Assembly: GCA_026929865.2 (NCBI GenBank)
Contig: CM049400.1
Location: forward strand, 28,967,501-29,031,500
DNA from: Hyperoplus lanceolatus
Lineage: Eukaryota > Chordata > Actinopteri > Uranoscopiformes > Ammodytidae
Reading direction: 5' to 3'
DNA: 64,000 bases
Shown here: positions 34,580 to 48,164 of the stretch, in pieces
Layout of the letters: every line of letters starts with the position of its first letter
Position numbering within the stretch: the first letter of the stretch is position 1
Program-made: the position numbers and the translations under genes
Notes under the pieces: model-generated
What the model saw: only the letters and a program-made list of their open reading frames with translations
The model's database searches: none
What the model was told of the DNA's origin: nothing

Positions 34580-37275
34580 AAAGTGTCATATTATTATACT
34601 CATACAGTATGAAGATACTGTACACTAGATCGACGGCATGATGAAATTAGGAGTGTAACTGTCAGTTTGAAATGTGAGTTTATGCAGCTCCAAAGTGTTT
34701 CTGGAGAATTAAAAATATAAAATGAGTGTCAAAGATACAGTAAAGAACTGTTCGGTGAGATATGGCAAGAGGGGTGCTCGCATTCTCAAATATAGATAAC
34801 AAGAAATAACATAATGAATAAGCAGGCGAAATAGGGGAATGTATGCACTTGTTTATTGTTATTCATTCTTCTTGATTTGTTTGTATTCTAGAGTTGGGGA
34901 AACTGCGAAAAGATCTCTATATCCTGTTATGACTGAGGCGCCACATCCAAAATGCTCTGTTCAGTCAGAGGCAATGCTAAGCATGCCTATTTCTCTTTTG
35001 GCACCTTGTGGCAGCACTGAAAGTACAATGAAAAAAAGAGCACCACTAGCTCGCCGGCATGTCTCATACATCTTCAGTCATGCAGAAGGCCGTCCTTCAG
35101 TTTTACTGCACATCGGCTTCCACTCTACGCAGCATCGATGACTGATGGTCTAAGTGCAGCTAGATAACTACGGCAGGGGATGATAAAAATGTGAAAACAC
35201 ACATCCCAGACAGGAAATTGGCCATTTTGGAGCAATTGACACAGAGGAGCTGAAGTGATGGCACCTCCTGTAATGCTCCCTTTACTGGAGATTGCTGGTG
35301 CTTGTCCTCTGGGACATATCCAGTGGACATATTACTGAGTAACATTGACCTAATGTAATCTCAATTAATTGGTTCAAGTTTTTCGTCCTTTTAACTAGTT
35401 TAGATGCAAACCTTACATAGGATAAGCCTTTCATGAAGAACATTTTAAGTCAATGTTGTGGCAATCTGCAGCAAAACCAATCAATTGAAACAATAGGAAA
35501 TAAAAGTATTATGAGGTATTCAGAAGCGTTGTAGTTTAACAATGGCCCATAAAAGTAGGGCAATCAAAGAGAGGTGGATATGAAAATTGATCGCTGGGAT
35601 GATACTGTGTAAGTTTTGATGATGATGATCCATATCTGACTCATGTATATATTTCTACGTTATCATATATTTTTCTTCTCATTTTCTATCTCTTTCTTTC
35701 CACGCACCACATGACTGAAATCACCGATTGAACCAGACTACATTGATTGATGAGGATTAAGATAATGCTACAGATCCTATGCCGGGGGTTATGAACACAT
35801 TAGAGAGGTTGGAGGTTTAACCCTTTTTATGGAGCGTAATCATGGATTTACATACCATCTCTATATAATCTGACATAAAAAATTGCAATCATACCAATTG
35901 AAGCATGACCGCCCAGCCATCAGTGGACAAATGTGTGTTAATGGCACGTATGAACCTCATTTATCCAACATATACTTTTATGGCTGACATAAACCTTGAT
36001 CACATGGTAAAATTTCCACCCTAGTTAAAGACAGCCCAGATATCAATATACAAGTGGGTGTAAAAAAATCACTTTGGTGTTGATTAATAATTCATCTGTG
36101 TGTTGTCAGAACTTGTTACTGGTCTAATGCTTATCAAATTGCATTACCCCAGGGACCAGAGGATTGCATTGCTGGGGATGATTTTCTCACTGACCGGCCA
36201 TAAATAAAATTCTCTGCTGTTGATTAGGCAAGCAACCTCAAAGGCAAATGGAGGAGGATTTGTGGCACGGCAGCAATCACGGGGAAAACAAGTTCATTTA
36301 TATCCTGGTTAGCACATCATCTTGCTTTATTTACGCTGTCAAATACAAGATGCACTTTAAATGCGAGGTCTCATAGGGACACACACATACCCAACACTAA
36401 CAGAGGTTTAATATTATGGTCAAATCTATCCTCTCTCTCCCAAAATTGCAATCATATTATACTAATCAAATCAGTAAGATATTTTCTACCTAGGTATTTA
36501 ATTTGTTTTTTTGTACAATTTCAGCTCTTGCAATACAATATCTGCCGGTTACCAACTAAAGCCACGTTAGACTTATTTGTGGGAAGGTTGATACATTCAC
36601 AAAACTTAGGGTTAGGGAAAGATAACTCAAAGTACAGTATTTGCTCACTGTTTAACATTTAAATATAACTGTACTTTTCCCCCATAACCTTAACCAAAGC
36701 ACTTTTGTTACCTAAACCTAGAGTAGTTTCAGGCAGGTTTAAAACCTATAGTGGCACAGTCCTGCACTTTGTATGTTAATTTCTAAATGAAGTAGGCTAC
36801 TTCCTAAAATAAAAAAAAATAAAAAAAACACTGCTGCCTGCAGACATAATCCAGCCAAGAATTACATGTCCCATCACAATGAAAAAGGAAAAAGTAATAA
36901 TCGGTATAAACACATAATTTATTGGACACAGGTTCCTGTACAATTGTCACTAACACGTGTCGTGCAATGCCCAAGCCATCTGCTTATGAGGCACACAGAA
37001 GTCCATTGGAAAAGTCATGCAAGGAATGAGGATGATTGACTCTAATGAAGTCCGATGGGCAGGACATAAGATGTTCCAGCATTTGAAATGTGTGTTGTGA
37101 CCACTGTGAGACAAGTTGGCCTCATTAAGCCTGTGTTGATGTCCCCCTCACACTATGGCATGCGAGATGTTGTTGTGCTGTTTCCTTGACGGTCCTGATT
37201 TTGACTGGGTTTTCAAATCAGACAACCCAGTGCAACTCAGTGCACTGAAAGTTAGTGATGATGTTAAACTTTACC
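34580..37275. other. Unannotated background, no gene seen
   Basis: No gene or repeat was recognised. The part 35800-36310 is of balanced composition and repeat-free; whether it is conserved regulatory DNA cannot be told from one genome. Confidence 0.45.
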
Positions 37276-37279
37276 CCGT

Positions 37280-37619
37280 ATAGCAGAAGTAAGCAATATA
37301 TTTTTTTCTCTATAAACAGCAATCACATGATTCATAACATAGATGTACCAGTCACTCCGCTCTGCACTAAGCGGCAGAGAAACTTTCCAAGTGTCCCAAA
37401 ACAGGATAAATGATCCAATCAGGAGAGAGGATGCTAAAACGAGGCGGGTCTCTCCACCGGTGAACGCATTGCACATTGAGCTAAATGTGTGCGCGGCTAC
37501 AAAAGTGGAGAGAAAAAATATTCCCAATGTTAGTTTCATCAGTTTTTACCGTACGATACTTACTGCAGTCACTGACGGGATGTTAGCTCAAATTATCCAA
37601 ACGCTTACTTCTGCTTGAA
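37280..37619. repeat. 340-bp interval bounded by short inverted repeats
   Basis: AGCAGAAGTAAGC at 37282 and its inverse complement GCTTACTTCTGCT at 37604-37616 bound an interval of higher GC content than its flanks. A 91-codon plus-strand frame fills most of it without recognisable domain. It could be a worn MITE or a chance match; no TSD was seen. Confidence 0.3.
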
Positions 37620-37624
37620 CCCAG

Positions 37625-39980
37625 ATTATGTACACTGCACGCTGATCAGCGGGAGGCTTGTGCTATAATACTTACAGTCAGTAATTGCTGTCCTGCTGAT
37701 TCCAAAGAGCTGCCGGAGCTGCTTTACAGTTGAGAAGGCGGTAGGCTGGAGGTGTGAGGTGGGCTACGGCTCCCTTTAATCCACATCCCCTCGCAACATT
37801 CCCTCTTCAATTCTTCAGCTACCTGCAAGAAACAGGAAACAGTTTTTATTTGTTCGTTGTATATAACTTATGTTACGTATAACTTAATTTCCATTTATGA
37901 AAATTAAATTGTTTGAGGTATAGACTGTTAAGTATCAAAACACATATACAAATATATGCTCTTTTTTATATAAATGTAATGTATTTTGTTCTATAAAAAT
38001 GCACATTTTAGTCAGTTATCATTTTCATGATCTCCATATTCTCTACCTATTTAAAGTGTCACACATTTGTTTGTGTAAGTTGCAATGTAATTATGATCCC
38101 AAAAGTCAGACGCAAATGACAGGAAGACATCTTTCAGTGTTCATACAGATTCCAAGAATGCATCAACTAAAAACACTCATATATCATCACCTGATGGTTT
38201 AGAACGTACTAAGAATAACATATGACTGAGGATCCGAACCATAGCCCATTCATATCACAGTTAACAAGGTTAAATGATTGTTTGTTATTTGAGTAGCAGG
38301 ATTATTCAGTGTCCTGACTCCCTGTTGCATGATGTATATAATATCAAGATGTAGAAGTGTGAAAGTGGCGTGCAAATGTGGGGCAGAGGGAGACAAGCTG
38401 TGCATGCAACACTGACATATACACATTAAGTTGATTTAGCAAACGATTGCTTATTTACACATCCAGCTGATACAGTGTTTCATCCAAGATTAATGCAAGT
38501 CAAATATTCCCTTTTCGTTTAGCTCTGTTTTGGTCTCCACCAGCTCCTAGGGGAAAGTATCTGGCCCATATCTTTCAATGCTCCAATGTATTTATGTCAT
38601 ATCTCAGTCAGTGCTCCAGTTTATTCACCAGTCCCTAACTGTTTCTGTACTGAACAGCCAAGGCACAGTGTGTTTATGATAACTATGTACTGAAAACAGC
38701 TGTCTAACGTGGCCATAAACCAATGCTGTTGAGAGAGATTACAGTAAAATAAAAATGAGAGACTTTCATCAGATCAATCGGTCATTTAATTCACTATTGT
38801 TGGTAGCAGTAATATTAGAAAGGAGGCCAACATATTATGAAAAGCCTGACTTGAATCAAACTAAAGGTTTTGGGATCCCCGAAAAGTTTATTTGCCGATT
38901 ACATGCACAGCAGCTGACTTAGAGATCGGCTTTATGACACGTGCACACTATGTAAATGATCACTGTATGAATAAAGAGCGAACACTTTAACACTTATATT
39001 AACATAAATAAATCGCTTACTTCACCTTTAAATTCTGACGGAGCAAAAATAAATAAATTGAGCTTAAACAAAAAAAAATCTTACATTAATCAATACAGAT
39101 GAGGCCTGCCCTTCACAATAGGAATATATTAACATGTGCAGCAAGTTCATAGGGAAAAAATCAAAAGTGTACAAGAGTATTTCAGTTTTCCTTTTTGATT
39201 TCACATCTCTACTTGCTGCCAGTAATAACCACATGCTCCATTTCCCTCACAGTGGGTGAGAGAGGATTAGATTTTGGAAATACCAAAGAGATATCCCACA
39301 TGTTCAAAGGTTGTGAATGCTACAGTTCATTTGCACCTTCATTACAGTAAATAATTAACAAAATAGCGTCTGGTGAAAATCGTTAATATTCATATTTCTA
39401 ATAACTGATTTTGCATTACAGCAATTTACCGTAAAAAGGCTACTTGGTCCGTCTAAAATACATTTGTGTCCATTCATAATGAAAGACCTAAACAAGAGAA
39501 GCTGTTATCATTTGTTCTGACATGTACAACCCACAAATGTCTCTAATAACAACGTATCCAGCCAAGCTACATTCATGAGCAATCAGTGCAAAAGTCAAAG
39601 ACCACCAACCGGCCTGGCAAAAACCTTTTGATCTTTCGACATGTGATACATACACATGTAAACCAGGCTAATGCATTCAAATCAACAGAGATGAACTTTC
39701 CCTTTGATTTCCTGGCTGGTAAAAGTCAGACAGCCTTGGAGCCAAAGCCAAAGTGTGGAGGAGCATCTGTACTGGGGTAATTTGTCTGCAGAGTTGTTGG
39801 CAGTTGACAGAGACACCTTTTTTTCCTCCCCAGCAAGACATCTACAATTCATCTGCCTCAATGAAAAAGCCATTTAAATGAGTGAGATTTGGTTTTAGAT
39901 TCTTGACTATAGCATCTGTGCTATACAGCTTAACTGTGACAGGGTTAATGACATTAGTTTGGGAAGAATTGCAAAGATAC
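37625..39980. other. Unannotated background, no gene seen
   Basis: AT-rich DNA with short frames; nothing recognised. Confidence 0.5.
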
Positions 39981-39993
39981 GGCAGCTACAGTT

Positions 39994-40187
39994 ATTTTTT
40001 TTTTTTAAGATATTTTTTGGCACTTTTCATGCTTTATTTGACAGTATGAAGAGACAGAGATGAAATAGGGCAGAGAGGGGAGTGACATACAGAGAACGAC
40101 CACGGGCGGGAATCGAACCCGGGTCTGCTGCTGGGCCCGGCCCGGGGGGGGGGACGCCCTACCTACTGAGCTAAGGGCGCCCCCGCA
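39994..40187 (-). mobile_element. tRNA-headed SINE, copy 1, with 12-bp TSD
   Basis: On the minus strand the element starts near 40184 with a tRNA-like GGGGGCGCCCTTAGCTCAGT (box A), followed by a G/C-rich slippage tract and GGGTTCGATTCCCG (box B). The body CTCTCTGCCCTATTTCATC comes next, then an A-rich 3' end (poly-T at 39994-40006 on the plus strand). The flanks GCAGCTACAGTT at 39982-39993 and 40188-40199 form a perfect 12-bp target duplication, direct evidence of LINE-mediated retrotransposition. It matches the copy at 57470-57658. It is not a functional tRNA gene, because the body and A-tail are appended. Confidence 0.93.
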
Positions 40188-40199
40188 GCAGCTACAGTT

Positions 40200-43100
40200 C
40201 TGCTACTTTGCCTGTATATACCGTACATTAACTGTACACTCCGAAAAAAATAAGATGAACTTGATCTTAACATTTGGGGCTTGTACAGCTACCATCTTGA
40301 AATAAAGATATTGGCAGCAACATTAATAACTGATCATATACAGTAAACACAGCAGTGTATGATTCATTCAATAATGCCTTGCTGGATCCCTGTTGTGGAT
40401 TTTAAAATAATGTATTACACTGCACTGATTAATACTGTGTTCTGATTGGGCAATCACAGCATTCTAATGTGCGGTAAGTCTCGATAATGCCCGCTATTAA
40501 GGATAATTCACCGTTGCTATGGTACTAAGGAAATTGTTCAGATTGATCACTTCCTGTCATAACAATATGTTGACAGACGTCTACAAACAGTTACATAGGC
40601 CTACCACTCCTTCAAAACACAATGTAATAATTGCCATACATGGCTTTGAATGTATGCCAAGAGCAGGGAACTTTGAAGTCATGATTAATGTCTGAAAAGA
40701 CTTTGACGTTGGGCTCCTGTTCACCTTTTGGCCTTTATTTCTAGAGAGTGACCCGTTGGCTACACATTATCCCTTGCGTGTTATTTTCTAATATAAACAT
40801 TTTATTATGATTTAAATGACTTTTTTGGAGTTGTCCTCAAATGCATATGGAAGTATGAACCCAGTAGACTGCAGCACAACTTAAACCAGTGAAACAAACA
40901 AAGAGAGACACAACAGTTTCCATGAAAAAGAGTAGTTATTTAATTCACAGCTTAAAATGTAATAATATTAACTTTATACTGGCTCGTTTGGTTGGTTGGG
41001 TTAATTCTGCAAAGGTTGCATTGCTGTAAACCAGCTGAAGAAAGCTGGGAAAAAAATATTTTGTGGTTGGCATTTGATTAATTTATGTCATTTAGCTTTC
41101 AAAACAGCTGTGCTTAAATGTGTAAAAAAAAGACCCAAACCTCCAAATGTGTTATTTAAACCCTGTACCCTTAGTTTTGAGCAGAAGTGGGCTGAATCAA
41201 CAATGGAGGCTCCTTCATGCTGTCAAATCCTCAAAATAAAGGCATCCAGTGCAAACAGAGGAGGGCTTTTTTTTCCCATGATTCAACTCCCTACCAGACC
41301 ATGTGTGATGGCCGACTGTGTGATACGAAGTGAGACTCAGTGTTATTCTGCTTAAAGGAATCCTCACAGCTATATTTAAGCATTAATGACAATACTTGCT
41401 GAAATGACACACATACTGCATTCACTCTGATACTACACAAGAAGCTGTGAGAGTAAAACTTAGAAGTCGACTCCACCATCAAAAGTGCTGCTGGGTATTT
41501 TAAGAGTAAAGCAGAGAGCCTGATATGGGAATTGGCCCTTTGTTTCCCCCACTTGAAAGACGACAGCCAGCCTGGGCGTGCAAAAGTTATTCCTGCCACT
41601 CTGTCACATTGACGGGACCTCCGAGAATATTGCTCTTACTGCTGCTTATACTTCCCACCACCATGGCATGCAGAGTACCACGCAGCTACTACAGTACATG
41701 TTACTATGTGAAGTAAAACTGAGACTAAAGGCAGCAAGGACGGTTAAAAGACATATTATAAAGACATATCAGAGGGGAGAACAGGATTCAGATAATAACC
41801 TGAAGACAGGCAACCTCTCCTTCTACAACCTTGGGATAATCGCAGCTAAAAGACAACAGCACACACATTTGACCTTAATAGATATTGAAACCCGTATAGG
41901 AAATGGTACTGGAGGGGTAGGGAGAAAGAATGAGTGATGAAAAACACCATCTGCACAGCATTTAACGTTTAGACATTTTAAATGGAGAACGGGCAACCAA
42001 AGGGAATGGAAAACAAGAGCATGGTAGACAATGTGTTTATGTATAAATCCTACTGGTAAGCTTGATGGAAAAGTAATTTCCGAAGGTAAGAGAGTCATAA
42101 TAACGTAAATGTATGCGTAAGTGAATTGCGGATCAACAGCAGTGAAAGCCACTGGGTAGGTTAAAAAAAGAAAACTTTTTCTCTATGTTTCGGTCATGTA
42201 CCAGCATGAATTTACAAACCATCTCAGCGAGCAGAAGTCTTTTTTCAACTGATATAGCTTAGGACTTTTCTTTTTTTTCCCCTGCCGTGTCTGTGACAAG
42301 ATTGGGCTATCTCTCCTTGTGCACATGGCTGACTGACTCCTTGGGGCCGGTTGCATCTCTCTCCACACCCCCCTCCCCTCATCCCAAGGCAGACAACATT
42401 TCTATTTTCAACAGGATTAGCTCTCAGCAAGAGACACCTGACAGGCAAAAGCATCACCCGTATGCCACGCGGCCCCTAGGCACCCAGCAGGACATATCAT
42501 GTCCTCAGTGACTAACAGGGATCCAGGGGAGTTTACCTTACAGTATGGCATGCACAGCGGGTAGCACAGTTCCTAAATCCTATATTTTGGCATACTGCTT
42601 GAACCTGATCTTTTGAACAGTTAATAAATATCTAGCTGGAAGAGGAAGTTAGCATGTCTCAAGGCTGAAACAACAAACATTAATTTAAGATTCAGGATTT
42701 GTTGAATATCCCTTTATTCATGTATTGCATCGCAGATAATGATGGACTTAAGTTAGTTAGGACAAAGTTAAGATAAAAAAATATTTCCCCATGCATGTCA
42801 ACATATTTGGTAAATAGCTAAAGAAAAACACTGATATGTTGTTATTGGTGATTCCAGTATGAGTCCCTGTTGCGGTTCCTCTTATCTTAAGAAACACTTT
42901 CTTTCAGTGTGTGCTGTATTACACCAACATGTTTTCCTTATCTTGCTTTTGTTATCCTTAATCTCAAATTTCCCAAACAAGGGATTTGATACCAACAAAA
43001 ATTAGACTTTGAGAAAGTTATTTTTTTTGTCTTTCTTTTTTTGGAATTTTAGAAATATCGCAGAATAACAATCAAACAAGCATCAGGCATTACACTCCCT

Positions 43101-43485
43101 GATCATCTGTGCAAATTGATAAAGTATATGTGCTGGAAGGAATCACTCAAAAATCACTCAACAATTAACAATGTATTTGAGTGTGCCGGACACTTAACCC
43201 TTACAGCACTACTGGGATTGACCTGCAGTCCAATACTCAGAAGCTCCAGGGCAGGACGTGTTTTCAGTGATTGAGAAGTTATTATTATTTAGTTTTTGTG
43301 GTAAAGAATGCGTGAATGACAAAGCGTCACTCAACCCAACAAGGCAAACATGCAAAAGGGACCTTTTGACTATTATATAGGTGATGTAATTTGTACATAG
43401 GGAACAGGTAGGGCTACACTAATTCCTCTTGTTTTATTATTCAGAAGCTACCCTTGACAACTGGTCGTGAAAGGAATGGTAGGGA
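40200..43485. other. Unannotated background, no gene seen
   Basis: Short frames only; no domain, repeat end or tRNA box was recognised. Confidence 0.5.
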
Positions 43486-43488
43486 TAT

Positions 43489-43507
43489 TTTTTTTTTTTT
43501 TTTTTTT
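43489..43507. repeat. Poly-T run
   Basis: A T tract of about 19 bp followed by CTTTTTC. It may be the A-tail of a minus-strand retroelement, perhaps connected with the repeat fragment just downstream. Confidence 0.85.
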
Positions 43508-43524
43508 CTTTTTCAATTTAACAG

Positions 43525-43625
43525 TCAGGTTGGCTCTTCAACCCTGTATCTGGCCTCTATGCCAAGCTAACTTCTCTTGACTGTAGCTTCATATTCTTAG
43601 AATACATATGGCAGTGGAATTGATC
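43525..43625 (-). repeat. Fragment of a common teleost interspersed repeat (tentative)
   Basis: Text such as ATGCCAAGCTAACTTCTCTT, then GACTGTAGCTTCATATTC and GCAGTGGAATTGATCTTCCT, resembles a repeat I recall from many fish genomes (GCTAAGCTAACTGTCTCCTG, then GCTGTAGCTTCATATTTA). The region 55340-55440 may hold the adjoining part of the same consensus in the opposite sense. No ends or TSD located. Confidence 0.4.
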
Positions 43626-43629
43626 TTCC

Positions 43630-46600
43630 TGTCTTCAACTGTGCCTAGATGTTTGTCTGGACTTAACAACACACCGCATTATATATAGCACAATTATGGT
43701 CTCGGCACCAGAGCAAATGAGAATCACAAATCTATTTCAGTGTAATACAATTTTAAACTGCCAAGTGCTGTTCCTCTGTTCACAATGACCAGGAGGGAAC
43801 AGAATGTCTCTCAAACCAATGAATATTACATGTTGTGTTCCTCAAAGAGAACCACCCACCCACTGCTCTTCTCAGGAAGCTGGAAACTTATGTCTGAATT
43901 TTTCTTTACCCCAGTCTCATTACTGAGAGAAAATACCTGCAGTTGGATGTGATTTACTATGACTTAAGTTCAAATTTCAGAAGCAGAATCGTAAGGACAA
44001 ACATAAGCTTATATAGTGAAAGATAGAAAAGCTAAAAAGAAATCCCTACACCTGCACCTGTGATCAGACCCTTACCCTAGCCTAATCTATCCCCATGGAA
44101 CTTTCTCTAAATTCCAATGAACATATTATGGTTATATACACAGTAAATATAAACATAAGCTTAATGTTGTAATGTTGTTGATGTGTATGCTTCTTTTTAA
44201 ACTGTTGCTTTCCATTCAAACCATACAGTATGTGTGTGTTTATTTTTAAGTCCCTATTTAATTTCTTCCTTCAGGATATACTACCTATCCATCCGTTCAT
44301 TCTCAACACAAATACACACGAATAGCTATTTATGTAACACTCATTCAGTGCAAAAAAACGCAACCGCCCGTGAGGCAACCAAAAAACCTTCTGACACGCT
44401 AAAGTAATTATGTGCTCCCTGAGCCCTTGTTTTCATGGTTCACCACTCCTGCCGCCCTCTGGCCTCTGAACGGAGTTTGAATTCATTTTCTTGACTTAAT
44501 TTAAAAACACAAACGCAATCAAGGTAATTAGGGGAACTTTAGCGAAAGATTTGGTGAATGTCAGCTTTTTAAGTCTGTCTCATCGAGGAGAAAAGATGCT
44601 GAAAACGCTAGCCATCACATTAGTCCAATATCTAATTAGAGGCCGGCTGTATGACTGGGCCAGATGATAGAAGAGTCCGGGGAGCTCCGCAGGTCCACTT
44701 TAATCAATTACCCATTTTTGGACGACTAAAAGCTTCCTAAATCTCTTCCAAAATTGTGGTGCGATTTGCTTTGAAGATGTACTTTCCAAGTTACTCTGCC
44801 ACTGTGAAAGGTCCAGTGAGGTGCCTAAATACATTACCATAATGTTATTGTCATTTCAATGCACAAAGAGAAATGTTGAGCTATGTCATAATTCACCATT
44901 AGGATCGCTCCATGCCAATTTCCAAGTAATCCATCAAATAATTTGCTTCACACATGGAAATTAATCTTCAATGTATAATTATAGTATCATTAAGAATCTG
45001 TGTATCCCTGAACATGATGCCTAAATGATTTCATGAATCATTTTGTCCAAGGTGTTGAAAAAAAAGGAAATGGCATACAGCATCTACTGCGTCTCTCACA
45101 GGAAAAGTTCAGCTTTGTTAATTGTGTCACATAACACATTAGCACAGACATTTCTTGAGGCATTATACTGAAATAACGATATTATTTTCCATATGTTGTA
45201 GCAAAAAAAAGCGATGCATCATATTGGACACAATAACTCATAGTATCGTATCAGTGCTAAGCATTCCATTTTTACCCAGAGTAACATATTTGGTTATTTA
45301 AAATAATGATACTGCAAAAGTTTGATGAGTAAACACTGTTTTTCTCACATGTATTTGCAGTAATTGGTACATATAGTTTATTCTTCTTTTATTCTACTTT
45401 TTATTCAGCAGTGAACTATTCGACCATGGTTCGCCTTTATCCAGTGTCCAAAATATAACTGAAATGTTAAGGCCAATAAAACAGCCAAATGTGCTGAACA
45501 TTGTGTCTTGCATATTTGCTTGAGTTAGCTGGAATTAATGAGTCAATCTTCAAATATGACAAATTTGTCAAATCATTTTTACTCACATTAAATAAAAAGT
45601 CCAATGACTAAGTATTTTAGACAATCTCATAACTGTTGGATTTCTCCCAGACAGTGTCAGCTTTCTCGGTAGTATTCCTAATGGGTTTCTGTCTCACAAT
45701 AACATTCTGAAATGTTGCCCACACTTACTATAAACACAGTTTTGGGTACCTTGTTGCTTTAGAGAATGCACTTAACATTTTCTGACGGGATAAAGTTATT
45801 GAACTTTTTTTTATTTTTACAGTCCAGCATTTCTGAAGGCATAGCACACTTTCATCAGTCAGAAAAGAACCAGCTTTAAAAAGGAAAATATTTGTATAGA
45901 CTCTCTCCCAGATTTAGATTCAAATCAATATCTGGATGACAATAATGGCAAATGGTCTTATTGTTATCTTGCACATCAAAATGAACGATATGAAACACAA
46001 ATCCTTCTAACTTTAAAACTAACTTCAGTAGGATATATTTATACTAATACAAATGTACAACTATGAAAAACGGGATCGCACATTTAAAGTGAACACAATA
46101 TCTACTTATTAATACATAGATGCATAATTATGCTCATTTATGAGAATGTTTTGGTGCAGTGACAGTCTTGACAGAGGAACCGCACACAGTTGATGTCAAC
46201 TTGTGGGACTGCAGCCCAGTCATGAATATTAACAATACCAAGACACCATGGAGACTCATTATAATGCTGGGCCATTCATAGCTACCTGCAGTCATTGGAA
46301 TACTGTAAACCCCAATGCCCTCCAGTTGGACATTAGGCGGAAGTCTAATTTTTGGATCAAATAAATCATCATGAAACTGAATTTGGCCACGTTAGACAGA
46401 AAGTCTAACAAACAACTAAAGTAGAAGTTAGATGTTATATGTAGTGTTAATGGCATGATAACAGAGAGCATACATGTTTAACCTTGAACATCCAATGACT
46501 GTGAAACACATGGCACTGATACAATTGAAACAAATTGAAAAATGATCCGAAACATTTAATTCACTCTTCCCAAGCAATTCATTTTGTGTAGAGGCACAGA

Positions 46601-47355
46601 TACAATTTAATTAGCAAACGGCAATCACCGTCAACAAATGCGTTGCACCTTGAGCATGTGTCTTAGCGTGCGCATACGAGACTAGCCTCATGATTTATTT
46701 GCAGCATCGTCAACAGCTGCTTCTGTGTCTACATTACACGCCCTGACTGCGGCAGAAAAAAAAGATCACCCTGCCATACTGTATCTGATGGCCAGATGTT
46801 GTTGTGACGCTACACACAGTCTCAGAATACACACAGTGGTCCTCACCTTGAACTATCCTCATCAAAAAAGGTCGGGCCTCTTACATTGCTTTTTGCTGAC
46901 TCAACTGCTATAAATCCATCACCAGTGCCAGTGGTTTCTTGGCTCCTATTTTTCGGCCTCTCCTGAGTGATTACCAGTCCATTAAGCTCTTCTGTGCAAA
47001 CAGTTACTAATGCAATGCCCCGTTAAGCCCTCCCCTTCCCCTTTTAATAATGAATTTATTGTGACATCAAGTCCTGAGCCACGCATACTGTTAGTATTCC
47101 CTCACTGATGTGTAGGCAACGTTTTAAATTAGCACTGCAACCTGGGCAAAAAATAGTCAAATGTATTCTCGGAGACATTTAATTCACAAATGGATTGGGG
47201 AGTGGTACAAGGAAAATATAATCAAATTCTAGAGCAGCAGATGGTGTGAAATGATTTGAGATTTTCTTGTGAAAGAACTTGAGATTTAGTGCATGACTAA
47301 CAAAAATAAATTAAATGGCTGCCAAAAAAGCACTTGAGCTTATTTCATGAGCACA
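43630..47355. other. Unannotated, repeat-free stretch; possible regulatory DNA
   Basis: No gene, retroelement or TIR element was recognised. The segment 44400-44715 has several TAATTA/TAATTAG or CAATTA cores (44406, 44525, 44633 and 44704), the type bound by homeodomain proteins. That is only suggestive. Confidence 0.35.
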
Positions 47356-47361
47356 AATGAG

Positions 47362-48062
47362 ATTTTTTATTTTTTATTAACCTTTACTTATACAGGTAAA
47401 ATCTCATTGAGACCCAGGGTCTCATTTACAAGAGAGACCTGTTCAGGTAGGCATCAGCAGCAACACAAAGTTACAGACTAACTAAACATACAGGAGACAC
47501 AACACAGAACACAAACGGTAAAATAACGCAGTACAAAGGGCAAAGAACAAGTTAAGTACAAGTTAAGTTATGTACAAGTGCAGACCCCCACGGACTGTCT
47601 CAACAGCCTTCCTACTAGCAGTCAAAAATCCCCTAAAGGAATACAACTGGACAGCTTCAGCCTCTGCTGGAGCTTGTTCCAGGTTGCAGGCGCAGCGTAG
47701 GAAAATGCCTTCTTGCCCAGTTCAGTACGGACTGACGGGATGGCAAATGAGATGAAGTCCAGGGACCGGAGGCTGTGATCGGACTGTTTCCATGCTAGAT
47801 ACATTGACAAATAAAAGGGGAGCAGACCGATAATGGATTTATAGATAAAAAGATACCAGTGAGTGGTTCTGCGCATGGAAAGTGAAGACCAGTTTGTGAG
47901 AGAGTACAATGTACAGTGATGTGTGAGGGGTTTACAATCAGTTATGAATCTCAAGGCCCCGTGATATGTGGCATCCAGCAGTTGCAGGGAGTGAGCAGAG
48001 GCATTCATATATACAACATCCCCATAATCCAGGAGTGGCAAGAAAGTGGCCGCAACAAAATG
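47362..48062 (-). mobile_element. 5'-truncated LINE, second copy of the 9-11 kb family
   Basis: On the minus strand this copy keeps the last part of ORF2 and about 250 bp of 3' UTR ending in an A-rich tail (T-rich at 47364-47382 on the plus strand). The 3' UTR shares TCTCATTGAGA and TTTACAAGAGAGACCTG with the copy at 9062-10966, and the proteins match along their C-terminal parts. Homology starts near 48062, so RT and endonuclease are lost. This is the usual outcome of aborted target-primed reverse transcription. No TSD was found. Confidence 0.85.
47622..48062 (-). pseudogene. LINE ORF2 C-terminal fragment
   Basis: The fragment carries the region downstream of RT: TFLPLLDYGDVVYMNASAHS, YHGALRFITDCKPLTHHCTL, THWYLFIYKSIIGLLPFYLS and RTELGKKAFSYAAPATWNKL. 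These align collinearly with copy 1 at 9229-9710. The present frame stops at 47622; reading on in another frame gives TASRKAVETVRGGLHL, so a small indel near 47625 probably created the stop. The open frame extends upstream to 48161, but the first 33 residues do not resemble the family. No catalytic function remains. Confidence 0.82.
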
Positions 48063-48164
48063 AAGTGCAATGGGGTGGCATTTTAGGGTCTTGAGATTAA
48101 TGGCAAATGTAAATGTGTTAGTCTGTAAGACGTCCAACTCCTGACTCTGAAGTCCAAACATCTG

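Noticed and set aside
40095..40187. Possible tRNA gene on the minus strand
   Set aside because: Same reason: SINE head with a 12-bp TSD and a G/C slippage tract between the boxes.
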